From a virus: a stretch of 23,775 bases of DNA. Below the pieces are notes generated by a model. It did not search any database and was not told the DNA's origin. It saw only the letters and a list, made by a program, of their open reading frames with translations. Each line of letters opens with the position of its first letter. The stretch's first letter is position 1. The stretch covers positions 1-23,775 of IMG/VR virus record IMGVR_UViG_3300034106_006613. The stretch is one strand, 5' to 3'. The translations under genes and the position numbers were made by a program. Of this stretch, positions 15,539 to 22,710 are shown in pieces.

Positions 15539-16033
15539 TTAATTTTCCGATTGATTCTGGTTATTTTTTATGTTTTGTTTTTCTATATAATAAATTTTCT
15601 TAAAAATATATTCTGCCATTTTTTCAGCATCTGATGCATTACCACAAAAATATACAATAATATTATGATTAAGTTGTAATTCTAAAAGATTTTTCAAAAG
15701 AAAAGCTGGAGATATTTTAATTTTATCCCACATTCTTTTAGGAACAGTACTTCCAATAGGATAAATAAGAACATCTTCAAGACTAAATTCAAGTAATAAA
15801 AATGAATATTTAAGCTGACTCATTCGTATCACAACATCTTTAAATCTTGATTCAATAATATTATTAGCAAATTCACTAATACTTTTTTTACGCTCTATAC
15901 ATAAAAGATGCTGAAGTCCTTCTATACTATAATCTCCAGTATCTAATTTTTTATTAGCTACGGCAAAATTATCAAAACTCCACGGTTGTTGTTCTCTAGT
16001 ATCAACAATAATAGTAAAATCAGGATTTTTCAT
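15539..16033 (-). CDS. ERCC4-type (XPF/Mus81-like) nuclease
   Basis: 164 aa. The active-site signature is complete: 'IIVDTREQQPWSF' (Asp11, Glu14), 'LDTGDYSI' (Asp34) and 'CIERKKSISEF' (Glu47-Arg48-Lys49), that is D...GDY...ERK. The rest of the small domain follows, with no helicase or HhH tail, so this is a stand-alone nuclease domain. Such enzymes cut branched DNA. Next to the terminase genes it may resolve branched concatemers before packaging, as endonuclease VII does in T4 (inference). The gene starts 14 nt inside the HNH gene and ends 1 nt before large terminase, so the three are translationally linked. Confidence 0.88.
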   Translation of the reverse strand: MKNPDFTIIVDTREQQPWSFDNFAVANKKLDTGDYSIEGLQHLLCIERKKSISEFANNIIESRFKDVVIRMSQLKYSFLLLEFSLEDVLIYPIGSTVPKRMWDKIKISPAFLLKNLLELQLNHNIIVYFCGNASDAEKMAEYIFKKIYYIEKQNIKNNQNQSEN

Positions 16034-16295
16034 TAGCTTTATCTGATAAAATCTTTAAAAATATTGATGAATATATACTTTCTAGTCCAGTAATCATTTT
16101 ATGATGTTTATGACATAATGTGATACCATTTGAAACCAAATATCTTAATCCTGGATTATCAGCCCATTTTAGTATATGATGAGCATTTAATTTTTTAGAT
16201 TGATCGCAATATGGCCACTGACACTTCCAATTATCTCTGGTATAAACTTGTAGTCTCCATTTTTTATAAATAGGATCATTATAGTTTCTTTTCAT
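16020..16295 (-). CDS. HNH endonuclease
   Basis: 91 aa. The HNH motif is clear: Cys25 and Cys30 ('CQWPYC'), His39-His40 in 'LNAHHILKW', Asn56 in 'SNGITLC', and Cys61 with His64/His65 in 'CHKHH'. The four metal ligands, catalytic His and Asn are all present. HNH proteins coded beside the terminase are required for terminase cutting in several cos-type phages such as HK97, so a packaging role is favoured over a homing role. It overlaps the dehydratase gene by 17 nt and the ERCC4 gene by 14 nt. It lacks a good Shine-Dalgarno site, which fits coupled translation. Confidence 0.88.
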   Translation of the reverse strand: MKRNYNDPIYKKWRLQVYTRDNWKCQWPYCDQSKKLNAHHILKWADNPGLRYLVSNGITLCHKHHKMITGLESIYSSIFLKILSDKANEKS

Positions 16296-17283
16296 TTTGA
16301 TAATAACTAATATCGCTAGTTACCATTTCTTTTACTAGTTGATCAAATGATATTTTAGGCTTCCATCCAAGATTATTTAATGCTTTGGAACTATCTCCCT
16401 TAAGATAATTAACTTCGCATGGTCTATAGAACTCAGGATCAATATACACATAATCTTTATAATTTAAGCCGATTAATCCAAATGATCTATTTAAAAAATC
16501 CTCTACAGTATATGATATGCCTGTGCTAATAACATAATCATCAGCAATACTGCTATCTAGCATAAGAAACATAGCTTCTACATAATCTTTAGCATGACCC
16601 CAATCTCTACTAGCAGATAAATTACCTAAATGTAATTTTTGATTATTATGCAGTAAGTTGTTGGATAATTGGCCTATATATTTGGTAATTTTTCGTGTAA
16701 CAAAATTTTCTCCTCGTCGTGAACTTTCATGGTTAAATAATATACCAGAGCATGAGAATAAATTATAGGCTTCACGATAAATTTGAACTAATCTATGGGA
16801 TGCTAATTTGGCAATAGCGTATGGACTTTGAGGTAAAAATGATGTATTTTCATTTTGAAATTTTTGTCCATTAATTTCAGTATAATTACTACCAAACATT
16901 TCGCTGGTGCTAGCTTGATAAAATTTAGTCTGTGGACTATCTTGTTTTATAGCTTCTAATAAATTAATAACTCCTATAGTATCAATTTGGAATGTTGTGG
17001 ATGGTTGTTTAAAGCTGGTTCCAACATGACTTTGGGCGGCTAAATTATATAAATGATCTGGCTGATATTTTCTGAGTATATTACTACATCCCGACGGATC
17101 TGTAATATCAAATTCTTCTAAAGTTAAATTTGGATGATTTAGAATATGTTTAATTCTACCTGTTGTATCTGTGCTGGATCTTCTATATAATCCTATAACC
17201 TTATATTCTTTTTCTAGGAGTAATTCGGCCAAATAACTACCATCTTGTCCGGTAATTCCTGTTATAACTGCTGTTTTAGTCAT
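16279..17283 (-). CDS. gmd: GDP-mannose 4,6-dehydratase
   Basis: 334 aa, an extended short-chain dehydrogenase that converts GDP-D-mannose to GDP-4-keto-6-deoxy-D-mannose, precursor of GDP-fucose, GDP-rhamnose and related sugars. Visible signs are the nucleotide loop 'GITGQDGSY' (Gly9, Gly12, Gly15), 'LYNLAAQSHV', the catalytic set Thr126/Glu128 ('STSEMFG') with Tyr155-x3-Lys159 ('SPYAIAK'), 'LFNHESSRRGENFVTRKI', 'LGNLSASRDWGHAKDYVEAM' and 'YRPCEVNYLKGD'. Length matches the family and nothing is broken, so it should be active. It sits inside the packaging operon, 4 nt after the small terminase candidate and overlapping the HNH gene, which is an unusual place. It may alter host surface sugars to block superinfection, or supply sugars for phage components (inference). 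Confidence 0.95.
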   Translation of the reverse strand: MTKTAVITGITGQDGSYLAELLLEKEYKVIGLYRRSSTDTTGRIKHILNHPNLTLEEFDITDPSGCSNILRKYQPDHLYNLAAQSHVGTSFKQPSTTFQIDTIGVINLLEAIKQDSPQTKFYQASTSEMFGSNYTEINGQKFQNENTSFLPQSPYAIAKLASHRLVQIYREAYNLFSCSGILFNHESSRRGENFVTRKITKYIGQLSNNLLHNNQKLHLGNLSASRDWGHAKDYVEAMFLMLDSSIADDYVISTGISYTVEDFLNRSFGLIGLNYKDYVYIDPEFYRPCEVNYLKGDSSKALNNLGWKPKISFDQLVKEMVTSDISYYQNEKKL

Positions 17284-17287
17284 AAAA

Positions 17288-18100
17288 TTATTCTACAGTA
17301 TCTGGGGTTAAAAATGGTTTGTCTTGAGTATTATCAACATAAGTATGATAATTACTAAGTTTATTTTTATATTTTTCTGTGGCTAATGCTAAAATTTCCA
17401 TTTCTCTTCCTTCTTTTTCTCTTATTTGTTCGTCTTCTAGCATGCGTATTAATCCTATCCAACTACTTTTACCGTCCTCTATTCTTTTGATTCTTTGTTC
17501 TCTGGTTGCTTTAAGATCTTTACTTATCTTTTGTTGCTCATTAAGTAGCTTTGTATACTCATTTGTATAATTAGCTATACTATTACGAGCGAAACTTAGC
17601 TGGGTTTCTAGATTAGCTAATTTAGGAATATCTCTTTGATCTTCTGATTTCTCGTATTCTTTATCTACTAAGCGTTGTAGTTTTTCGGTTTCTGCTATGT
17701 GTCGTTTTCTTTCTTTCATGCTACGATTAATAAGAATATCAATAGTAATAAATTGTTTAATTTGTAATTCTTCAGCAGGAAGAACGTCCTCTCTGAACTG
17801 TTTGATAAGTCCTATCCATGTATCTTCAAAGTATTTTAGTTCTCCACTATCTTCATCAAATTGTTTTTTTATTTCGGGCCAAAATGTTTTACTGTATAAT
17901 TTTTGTCGTAAAATTTCATTATCTTTTAACTCTTGACTATTGTCTATAATTGTTAAATTATTTTCTTTAATATATCTTTTAATAGGATCAAGATTTCTAT
18001 TGAGCTGATCAGCAATTTGCTCTATAGTTAAAGATCCATAACTATCTCTAATAAATTTTTCTTCGTCTAAGCTTAGTTGTCCTCGTTTTTTATTTATCAT
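17288..18100 (-). CDS. Probable terminase small subunit (HTH plus coiled coil)
   Basis: 270 aa. Residues ~8-50 form a helix-turn-helix ('LDEEKFIRDSYGSLTIEQIADQLNRNLDPIKRYIKENNL'-like, with 'TIEQIADQL' as helix 2). A middle segment 'FEDTWIGLIKQFREDVLPAEELQIKQFITIDILINRSM' follows, then a long charged coiled coil (~130-240). DNA-binding head plus helical oligomerisation body, in the slot upstream of the large terminase, is typical of small subunits that recognise the packaging site. It is separated from large terminase by three genes, more than usual. It overlaps the sigma-like gene by 11 nt. A regulatory HTH protein is the alternative. Confidence 0.65.
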   Translation of the reverse strand: MINKKRGQLSLDEEKFIRDSYGSLTIEQIADQLNRNLDPIKRYIKENNLTIIDNSQELKDNEILRQKLYSKTFWPEIKKQFDEDSGELKYFEDTWIGLIKQFREDVLPAEELQIKQFITIDILINRSMKERKRHIAETEKLQRLVDKEYEKSEDQRDIPKLANLETQLSFARNSIANYTNEYTKLLNEQQKISKDLKATREQRIKRIEDGKSSWIGLIRMLEDEQIREKEGREMEILALATEKYKNKLSNYHTYVDNTQDKPFLTPDTVE

Positions 18101-18707
18101 AACTATTAAATTTTTTCATTAAAGATTGAATATGATTTTGTAATTTAACTAATTTTTGTTTTGTGATCTTTTCTCCATGCTTTAGTCTTAGATAAGTTTC
18201 TCTATAATCAGCATGAATATTTATATCTAAAAAATTAATTAATTCACTATTTTCGGTTAAAGCATCAAAATTAAATTTGTTAGTTATATCGTAGTCAATA
18301 TAGCTAGGTTTCATGATATTTTTTTTACTGTTGTTTCTTTTTATCCATGAAGCATATAGATCACAATCATTTTTATTCTCATATTTTTCACATTCGCTGG
18401 TGGAAACTTTGCACTTAGCATCATACAAAGGACAAGTTAGACAGGGTTTATCTGGTCTTTGATAATTATTTCTTTTGTAATTAAAGAGTCTATTTCTAAC
18501 ATGTGTCCATAAAAAGTTTTCTAAAGGACGACTATGATCATATTTTTCTAAGCCTTCTAGAGCGAATATGGCCGCTTGCTGTTTCATATCATCAATATCA
18601 TGATATCCGAATCTGAATTTATATACTAACCTTTTACTAATATTATCTAATACGGTCAAAAATTCTTCTTCGGTAACTTTTTTATTTTGATTTATTTTCT
18701 TGGTCAT
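18090..18707 (-). CDS. Phage sigma-like factor with an internal Cys cluster
   Basis: 205 aa. Residues ~33-85 match sigma-70 region 2: 'YHDIDDMKQQAAIFALEGLEKYD' and 'PLENFLWTHVRNRLFNYKRNNYQRP', the core-binding and -10 recognition helices. This is followed at once by five cysteines (89, 92, 99, 106, 115) in a probable zinc-binding insert, then a helical C-terminal part (residues 150-205) that could stand in for region 4. The layout resembles late sigma factors of large phages such as T4 gp55, which have region 2 but lack a normal region 4. It would direct host RNA polymerase to phage late promoters. It overlaps the preceding 48-aa gene by 26 nt and the HTH gene after it by 11 nt. Confidence 0.7.
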   Translation of the reverse strand: MTKKINQNKKVTEEEFLTVLDNISKRLVYKFRFGYHDIDDMKQQAAIFALEGLEKYDHSRPLENFLWTHVRNRLFNYKRNNYQRPDKPCLTCPLYDAKCKVSTSECEKYENKNDCDLYASWIKRNNSKKNIMKPSYIDYDITNKFNFDALTENSELINFLDINIHADYRETYLRLKHGEKITKQKLVKLQNHIQSLMKKFNSYDK

Positions 18708-18828
18708 CTAATAGTTCTGCTATGCTTTTGCCTTCCTCTAATTCTAGATCATAAGCAATATCAACTCCTGAAGCTTTTACTTCTAAGATTGATGATATTA
18801 GATCATTTTGATTAATTTCTGGATTCAT
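18682..18828 (-). CDS. 48-aa acidic peptide, first gene of the packaging operon
   Basis: A short frame starting 'MNPEINQNDLISSILE' and ending 'LLDDQENKSK', with a central 'SGVDIAYDLELEEGKSIAELL'. It has a good ribosome site (AAGGA, 7 nt before ATG) and overlaps the sigma-like gene by 26 nt, so it probably drives translation of that gene. The acidic, helical composition would fit a small partner or anti-sigma-like peptide, but no family is recognised. It is the leader gene after the divergent promoter region at 18.83-18.91 kb. Confidence 0.55.
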   Translation of the reverse strand: MNPEINQNDLISSILEVKASGVDIAYDLELEEGKSIAELLDDQENKSK

Positions 18829-18911
18829 AAAAATATCCTTGCGTAAAAAATATCAACCTTTAGTATAATAGTGTTGATTATTTTTCTGGCAATGTACAAA
18901 GGATAAAAATT
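18829..18911. promoter_or_regulatory. Divergent promoter region with a 6-bp inverted repeat
   Basis: This 83-bp gap lies between the plus-strand DNA-binding gene and the minus-strand packaging operon. Plus strand: TATAAT at 18864-18869, with AAAGGA before the ATG. Minus strand: TTGCCA, 16 nt, then TATTAT, each one base off consensus. The two -10 boxes overlap. ATCAAC (18852-18857) and GTTGAT (18873-18878) form an inverted repeat around the shared box. This is what a switch bound by the adjacent regulator would look like. Confidence 0.5.
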
Positions 18912-19142
18912 ATGGCTAATTACAAAAAATGGACAAATGCTGAATTGGATTTTCTTTCTAAGAATCATACTCTTTTGAATGATGCCGAGTTGGCTGCAAA
19001 GTTATCTAAAATGGGCGGAGAAAATGTTACTACTGCTATGGTTCGTCGTCAAAGACGAAAACTGAATATCAAGAAAAGCAGAGGTCGTCCACCAAAGATC
19101 AAAGAAGTATCTCAACCTGTTGATGAAAATTTAACAGTGTGA
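18912..19142 (+). CDS. Small DNA-binding regulator (HTH with AT-hook-like tail)
   Basis: 76 aa and the only clear plus-strand gene in the phage part. 'YKKWTNAELDFLSKNHTLLNDAELAAKLSKM' looks like a Myb/SANT- or HTH-type helical domain, with 'VTTAMVRRQRRKLNI' as the probable recognition helix and a basic 'KSRGRPPKIKE' tail with an AT-hook-like GRPPK core. AAAGGA lies 8 nt before the ATG, and the gene has its own promoter and its own terminator. A single small regulator facing a late operon across an 83-bp divergent region suggests it controls that operon and itself. Activator or repressor cannot be told from the sequence. Confidence 0.7.
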   Translation: MANYKKWTNAELDFLSKNHTLLNDAELAAKLSKMGGENVTTAMVRRQRRKLNIKKSRGRPPKIKEVSQPVDENLTV

Positions 19143-19173
19143 TTTGGTCTAATTAGTTTATTCAAATAAAAGA

Positions 19174-19199
19174 GGAGAGTTAAATACTCTCCTTTTTTT
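19174..19199 (+). terminator. Terminator after the small regulator gene
   Basis: A perfect 7-bp stem (GGAGAGT / ACTCTCC at 19174-19180 and 19186-19192), a 5-nt loop and then seven T. It ends the plus-strand regulator transcript. An A-rich flank on the left gives it some terminator character for the minus-strand gene that stops at 19198 as well. Confidence 0.9.
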
Positions 19200-19485
19200 A
19201 TTCTTTAAATGGAATAATATGTTTTCTGGTAAAATATAAATTAATAAAAAATCCGCAAAAAGCAGATAATACATTGCTTGAGAACCCTATATTGTAGCTG
19301 TCTAATGGGTTTATATAGAAGCTTAATAACAAGCTGATCCAAAAACTAGAACACTCATGACATAATAAAGGATCTCTAATATATGGAATTCTAGCTACTA
19401 TATTTCTTAGGGGGCGACTAGCTTCAGTATCACTCCAAGCGTAACATAATCCTAAGCTAGAGAATAAATATATTATAAATATCAT
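19198..19485 (-). CDS. Small membrane protein with CxxC (DUF1360-like pattern)
   Basis: 95 aa. Hydrophobic segments at about residues 1-16, 47-58 and 67-86 suggest two or three membrane passes. 'DPLLCHECSSFWISLLL' places a CxxC just before the second segment. The pattern 'C..C.SFW' with nearby hydrophobic helices is seen in small membrane proteins of the DUF1360 kind, found in many phages and bacteria, with unknown role. ATGA overlap with the gene upstream indicates coupling. A holin-like role is conceivable but not supported by any specific sign. Confidence 0.6.
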   Translation of the reverse strand: MIFIIYLFSSLGLCYAWSDTEASRPLRNIVARIPYIRDPLLCHECSSFWISLLLSFYINPLDSYNIGFSSNVLSAFCGFFINLYFTRKHIIPFKE

Positions 19486-19889
19486 AAGAAATAAACTACT
19501 AATTCATTTTCTCTTTCTACTACACTAAATGCTCGAAACATTCTGCCTTGATTAATATCTTGAGATAAAGCTTTCCAGGCTTCATCATTTTTAGGTATAA
19601 TTACAATTTTACCACTATAATTATTTTGTTGTTTTAATAATTCTGCTTTATTTAATTCTATAGTTAATTCTTGTTCATTATATATATATTTATTGAGCAT
19701 GGTTGGTTCTTGTTGCAGCTTATCTGTAAAAAATTTCGTTACGCGACCTCTGCATGAACAATTAGGATTATTTTTAAAAGTTGTCAAATCTGCTAGAATT
19801 TCGGGGAAGTCTGTTTTTAATCTATCAAAAGTAGATTCATTTTTAAGTAGATATGGTAAAGCTGATGATAAATTTTGAATAGTAATCAT
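19482..19889 (-). CDS. Hypothetical protein with a CxC motif
   Basis: 135 aa from the preferred start, not recognised. The N-terminal half is helical ('SSALPYLLKNESTFDRLKTDFPEILADLTTF') and is followed by 'NPNCSCRGRVTKFFTDKL'. The C-terminal half alternates strands ('SGKIVIIPKNDEAWKAL', 'RMFRAFSVVERENELVVYFL'). The ATG at 19901 is possible, but GGAG stands 6 nt before the ATG at 19889, so the latter is favoured; the same double-ATG layout occurs at 11248/11236. It overlaps the membrane protein gene by 4 nt, so the two probably work together. Confidence 0.55.
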   Translation of the reverse strand: MITIQNLSSALPYLLKNESTFDRLKTDFPEILADLTTFKNNPNCSCRGRVTKFFTDKLQQEPTMLNKYIYNEQELTIELNKAELLKQQNNYSGKIVIIPKNDEAWKALSQDINQGRMFRAFSVVERENELVVYFL

Positions 19890-20037
19890 TTTATACTCCA
19901 TAAAAGTTTAACAATATAATTTATATTAGTGTTTAAATTAATTATAATCAACATTTAATTTTATTAATTAATCATAACTATTTAGCTTAGACAGATATAA
20001 TTCGAGGTTCTTGGCCCGTTTCCAAAACTATCTGCTG

Positions 20038-22584
20038 TTACACAGTTGAAGTAGGAGTTGGCGTAAGTGTTGGAGTTGGAGTATTGGTTAGTATTATAGT
20101 AGGTGTGAGGGTTGGTGTTGGTGTGACTGTGTTAGTTGGAGTACTCGTTGGTGTGACTGTGTTAGTTGGAGTTGGTGTTGCTGTAGATACAGCTTCTATG
20201 GTCAGAATAGATGTTGATGAATCATATGTTGCATTATATGTTCCAGTAACTCCAATAAGCGTTATATTTTCTGGAATATAAGATTGTACTGTTGGAGAAT
20301 TAAATATTTTAAAATAATCTCCTACTGATGGTTCATTATTAAAATAGCAAGTCATTGTAGATGATGTAAATACAACACTACTCAAACTAAAATTAGTATT
20401 TTCGTTTCTCCAGCCAGGGACATAATTCTGATACATAGACGGACTAGAGACTTTAACCGATCCATAGGCTATATCATAATTTATGATTGAAGATGGTAAA
20501 TATGTGAAATCCAACCATACCATTCCTGTCATATTAGAAGTTCCAAATTTTATACTTATTTCTGGATTAGCATTACCATCTTGTTTTTGCCACGAAGATG
20601 GTGAAGTTAAAAATCTAACAACTCCTCCGTCATCACAGGCTAATGTTAAAGAATCACTACCAATCCTAAATGCTGAATTAGCGTCAAAAACTCCCAAAAC
20701 CCCGGTTTGACTGGGATAAGAACTTCCGCCTAAAATAACTTCAGAATTTGTAATTCCAGATGGTATTTCTAATGCTCTGGAAAAAGTCGAACCTCCTCTT
20801 GCATTTAATGGTATTTCTGTTTCATCAAATTCAAATGCTCGTTGAGCCATTAATAAAGATACTGGACCAGTATGACTAGAACTTCCAAGTCTAGGAATAG
20901 AACTATTTTGTGCTCCAATAATACTACTCCCGCCACTACCACCGTAAGCATCTCCTGCTAAAATAATGGTTCCTTCTTTAAATAATAAGAACTCGCTTCC
21001 TGATCCTGATCCTCGGGTTCTCCATATATTATTACGAGTTAAAACCCAAGTACCAGTTCCTTCTTTTTGTATTCTGATTTTTGTATCAGTATTATAGAAT
21101 ACTCTACCCACAGCATTATGCTCTGTACTAGATCCGCTAAGAATTAATGTTCTTTCTGGCATTGGAAATGGATTATATGGACATTTAGGAACATTTATTA
21201 TAGTATCCATTTGTACGGGAATATTTGTATTTGCTAATAGAGTTGTATTTTTCTCTATCGGAAATGAGTAGTTATATAGTCCACTAACTGGTATTATTGC
21301 TTCTCCTTCACACTCATAACAAAAACGGAAAACAACCGAGGTGTTTATTCCATCTCCATAATTATCTCGGGATGCTACTGTAAAAGTGCGAGGACCATCA
21401 TATGTAAAGCAATGATCTATGATATGACCAGAATTACATGGATGACCATTTAAAAATTCATTATTTTGAATAACATTACCATTAAGTAACAAATCATCAT
21501 TAACTTTTCCTATAATATGCATTATAGTAGGTATATTTATACTATTAGGTATGGTGAAATTTTGTGATCCTGCTATGCGAAATACTTCACATGGTTGTTG
21601 GCCTGTATTTCCAATGATAGAATCAGAATAATTATATATTAGGGGTGTTGTTGTACTATAATAATCGTCACATAATGAGCAAGGACAACCACAACTTCCA
21701 GGATTTAAACTATAACTCCATACCGGAGGACCTGTAGGATCACCAGTTTCTTCACAAGAAGTTATAATTCCTGTAATAGAAATATCACCATCAGGACAAT
21801 CTGTAGATACTGTATTTGACCATTTTTCACAACCTTCTACTAAAAGATCACAATTAATAACTGATAATATTGAATGAATTCCGTCTCCTAATGCTTTTGT
21901 AGTCATTCCTGACCAACTGCATGTATAAGGATCAAAAGAGTATGATATTGGAATTGGTTCTACTTCACAAGGAGGAGAAACGTCTAATAATGCTTGACCA
22001 TTCCATTCAGTATAACAACATTCTGGCATAGGGGATGGTGTTGGGTCTGGTGTTGGCTCTGGAGTTGGGTCTGGCGTTGGCTCTGGCGTTGGCTCTGGAG
22101 TTGGGTCTGGCGTTGGGTCTGGTGTTGTTGTGCTAGTCGGAGTTGATGTGCTAGCTGGTGTTGTCGTATTCGTTGGTGTAGCGCTATAAGTTGGAGTAAC
22201 CGTATTAGTTGGAGTAACCGTATTAGTTGGAGTAACCGTATTAGTTGGAGTAACCGTATTAGTTAGAGTAACCGTATTAGTTGGAGTTACCGTATTAGTT
22301 GGAGTTACCGTATTAGTTGGAGTAACCGTATTAGTTGGAGTTACCGTATTAGTTGGAGTTACCGTATTAGTTGGAGTTACCGTATTAGTTGGAGTAACCG
22401 TATTAGTTGGAGTTACCGTATTAGTTGGAGTAGCGCTATTAGTAGGCGTTGGAGTAAACGTATTTGTAGGAGTAATAGTAGGTGTTGCTGTTCTGGTAGA
22501 AGATGGCGTAACCGGAATTGCTGGTGCAGGACAGCATTGTGCTATTTTATTGTCTACTTCTGGTATATCGTATTTTATAGGCAT
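20038..22584 (-). CDS. Large PT-repeat, Cys-rich surface or tail protein
   Basis: 848 aa. Residues ~33-185 are Thr/Pro repeats: 13 copies of (T/A)PTNTV, then seven PDPT/PEPT units, a stalk-like linker. Residues ~188-440 hold about 25 Cys in scattered pairs, e.g. 'CGCPCSLC', suggesting disulphides or metal. Around residues 500-550, 'IQKEGTGTWVLTRNN...LFKEGTIILAG' matches the autotransporter-associated beta-strand repeat (PATR), which suggests a beta-helix. The rest is beta-rich ('VILGGSSYPSQTGVLGVFDANSAF'), closing with another PT-rich tail. No signal peptide or membrane anchor is visible, so a virion adhesin is favoured over a secreted protein. This gene has no Shine-Dalgarno site; TATAAT lies 9 nt before the ATG, so a leaderless mRNA is possible. 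Confidence 0.7.
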   Translation of the reverse strand: MPIKYDIPEVDNKIAQCCPAPAIPVTPSSTRTATPTITPTNTFTPTPTNSATPTNTVTPTNTVTPTNTVTPTNTVTPTNTVTPTNTVTPTNTVTPTNTVTPTNTVTLTNTVTPTNTVTPTNTVTPTNTVTPTYSATPTNTTTPASTSTPTSTTTPDPTPDPTPEPTPEPTPDPTPEPTPDPTPSPMPECCYTEWNGQALLDVSPPCEVEPIPISYSFDPYTCSWSGMTTKALGDGIHSILSVINCDLLVEGCEKWSNTVSTDCPDGDISITGIITSCEETGDPTGPPVWSYSLNPGSCGCPCSLCDDYYSTTTPLIYNYSDSIIGNTGQQPCEVFRIAGSQNFTIPNSINIPTIMHIIGKVNDDLLLNGNVIQNNEFLNGHPCNSGHIIDHCFTYDGPRTFTVASRDNYGDGINTSVVFRFCYECEGEAIIPVSGLYNYSFPIEKNTTLLANTNIPVQMDTIINVPKCPYNPFPMPERTLILSGSSTEHNAVGRVFYNTDTKIRIQKEGTGTWVLTRNNIWRTRGSGSGSEFLLFKEGTIILAGDAYGGSGGSSIIGAQNSSIPRLGSSSHTGPVSLLMAQRAFEFDETEIPLNARGGSTFSRALEIPSGITNSEVILGGSSYPSQTGVLGVFDANSAFRIGSDSLTLACDDGGVVRFLTSPSSWQKQDGNANPEISIKFGTSNMTGMVWLDFTYLPSSIINYDIAYGSVKVSSPSMYQNYVPGWRNENTNFSLSSVVFTSSTMTCYFNNEPSVGDYFKIFNSPTVQSYIPENITLIGVTGTYNATYDSSTSILTIEAVSTATPTPTNTVTPTSTPTNTVTPTPTLTPTIILTNTPTPTLTPTPTSTV
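22034..22130 (-). repeat. 12-bp tandem repeat coding PTPD/PTPE
   Basis: About seven to eight 12-bp units coding alternating PTPD and PTPE (order D, D, E, E, D, E, D). The acidic repeat follows the neutral TPTNTV block, making a charged second part of the stalk. Unit length is a multiple of three, so copy-number change would not shift the frame. Confidence 0.8.
22193..22426 (-). repeat. 18-bp tandem repeat, 13 copies, coding TPTNTV
   Basis: Thirteen exact-length 18-bp units (234 bp). Reading along the plus strand, a single synonymous position (GTA or GTT for Val) gives the order A A A A A T T A T T T A T, and unit 5 alone has a Pro-to-Leu change. Near-identity of units points to recent expansion by slippage or unequal crossing over, and to likely length variation between relatives. 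Confidence 0.95.
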
Positions 22585-22710
22585 TTGATTATATTATAAT
22601 ATTTAATTTAACAAAGTTGCTTATGTTTTAAATTACACTAGATATTAAGATATTTAAGAGTTATATTAACATTAAAATTTAGGTCATATATTATAAGATT
22701 ATTATCTTAA
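22585..22710. other. AT-rich spacer, no gene seen
   Basis: This stretch has no open frame of note and no clear stem-loop. It contains the TATAAT box (22593-22598, minus strand) next to the start of the PT-repeat gene. It divides the minus-strand phage genes from the plus-strand subtilase remnant, so it may hold an integration or insertion junction, but no repeat marking one was found by eye. Confidence 0.4.

Noticed and set aside
22193-22426. CRISPR-like array
   Set aside because: The repeats are contiguous 18-bp coding units with no spacers, in frame within a long gene.
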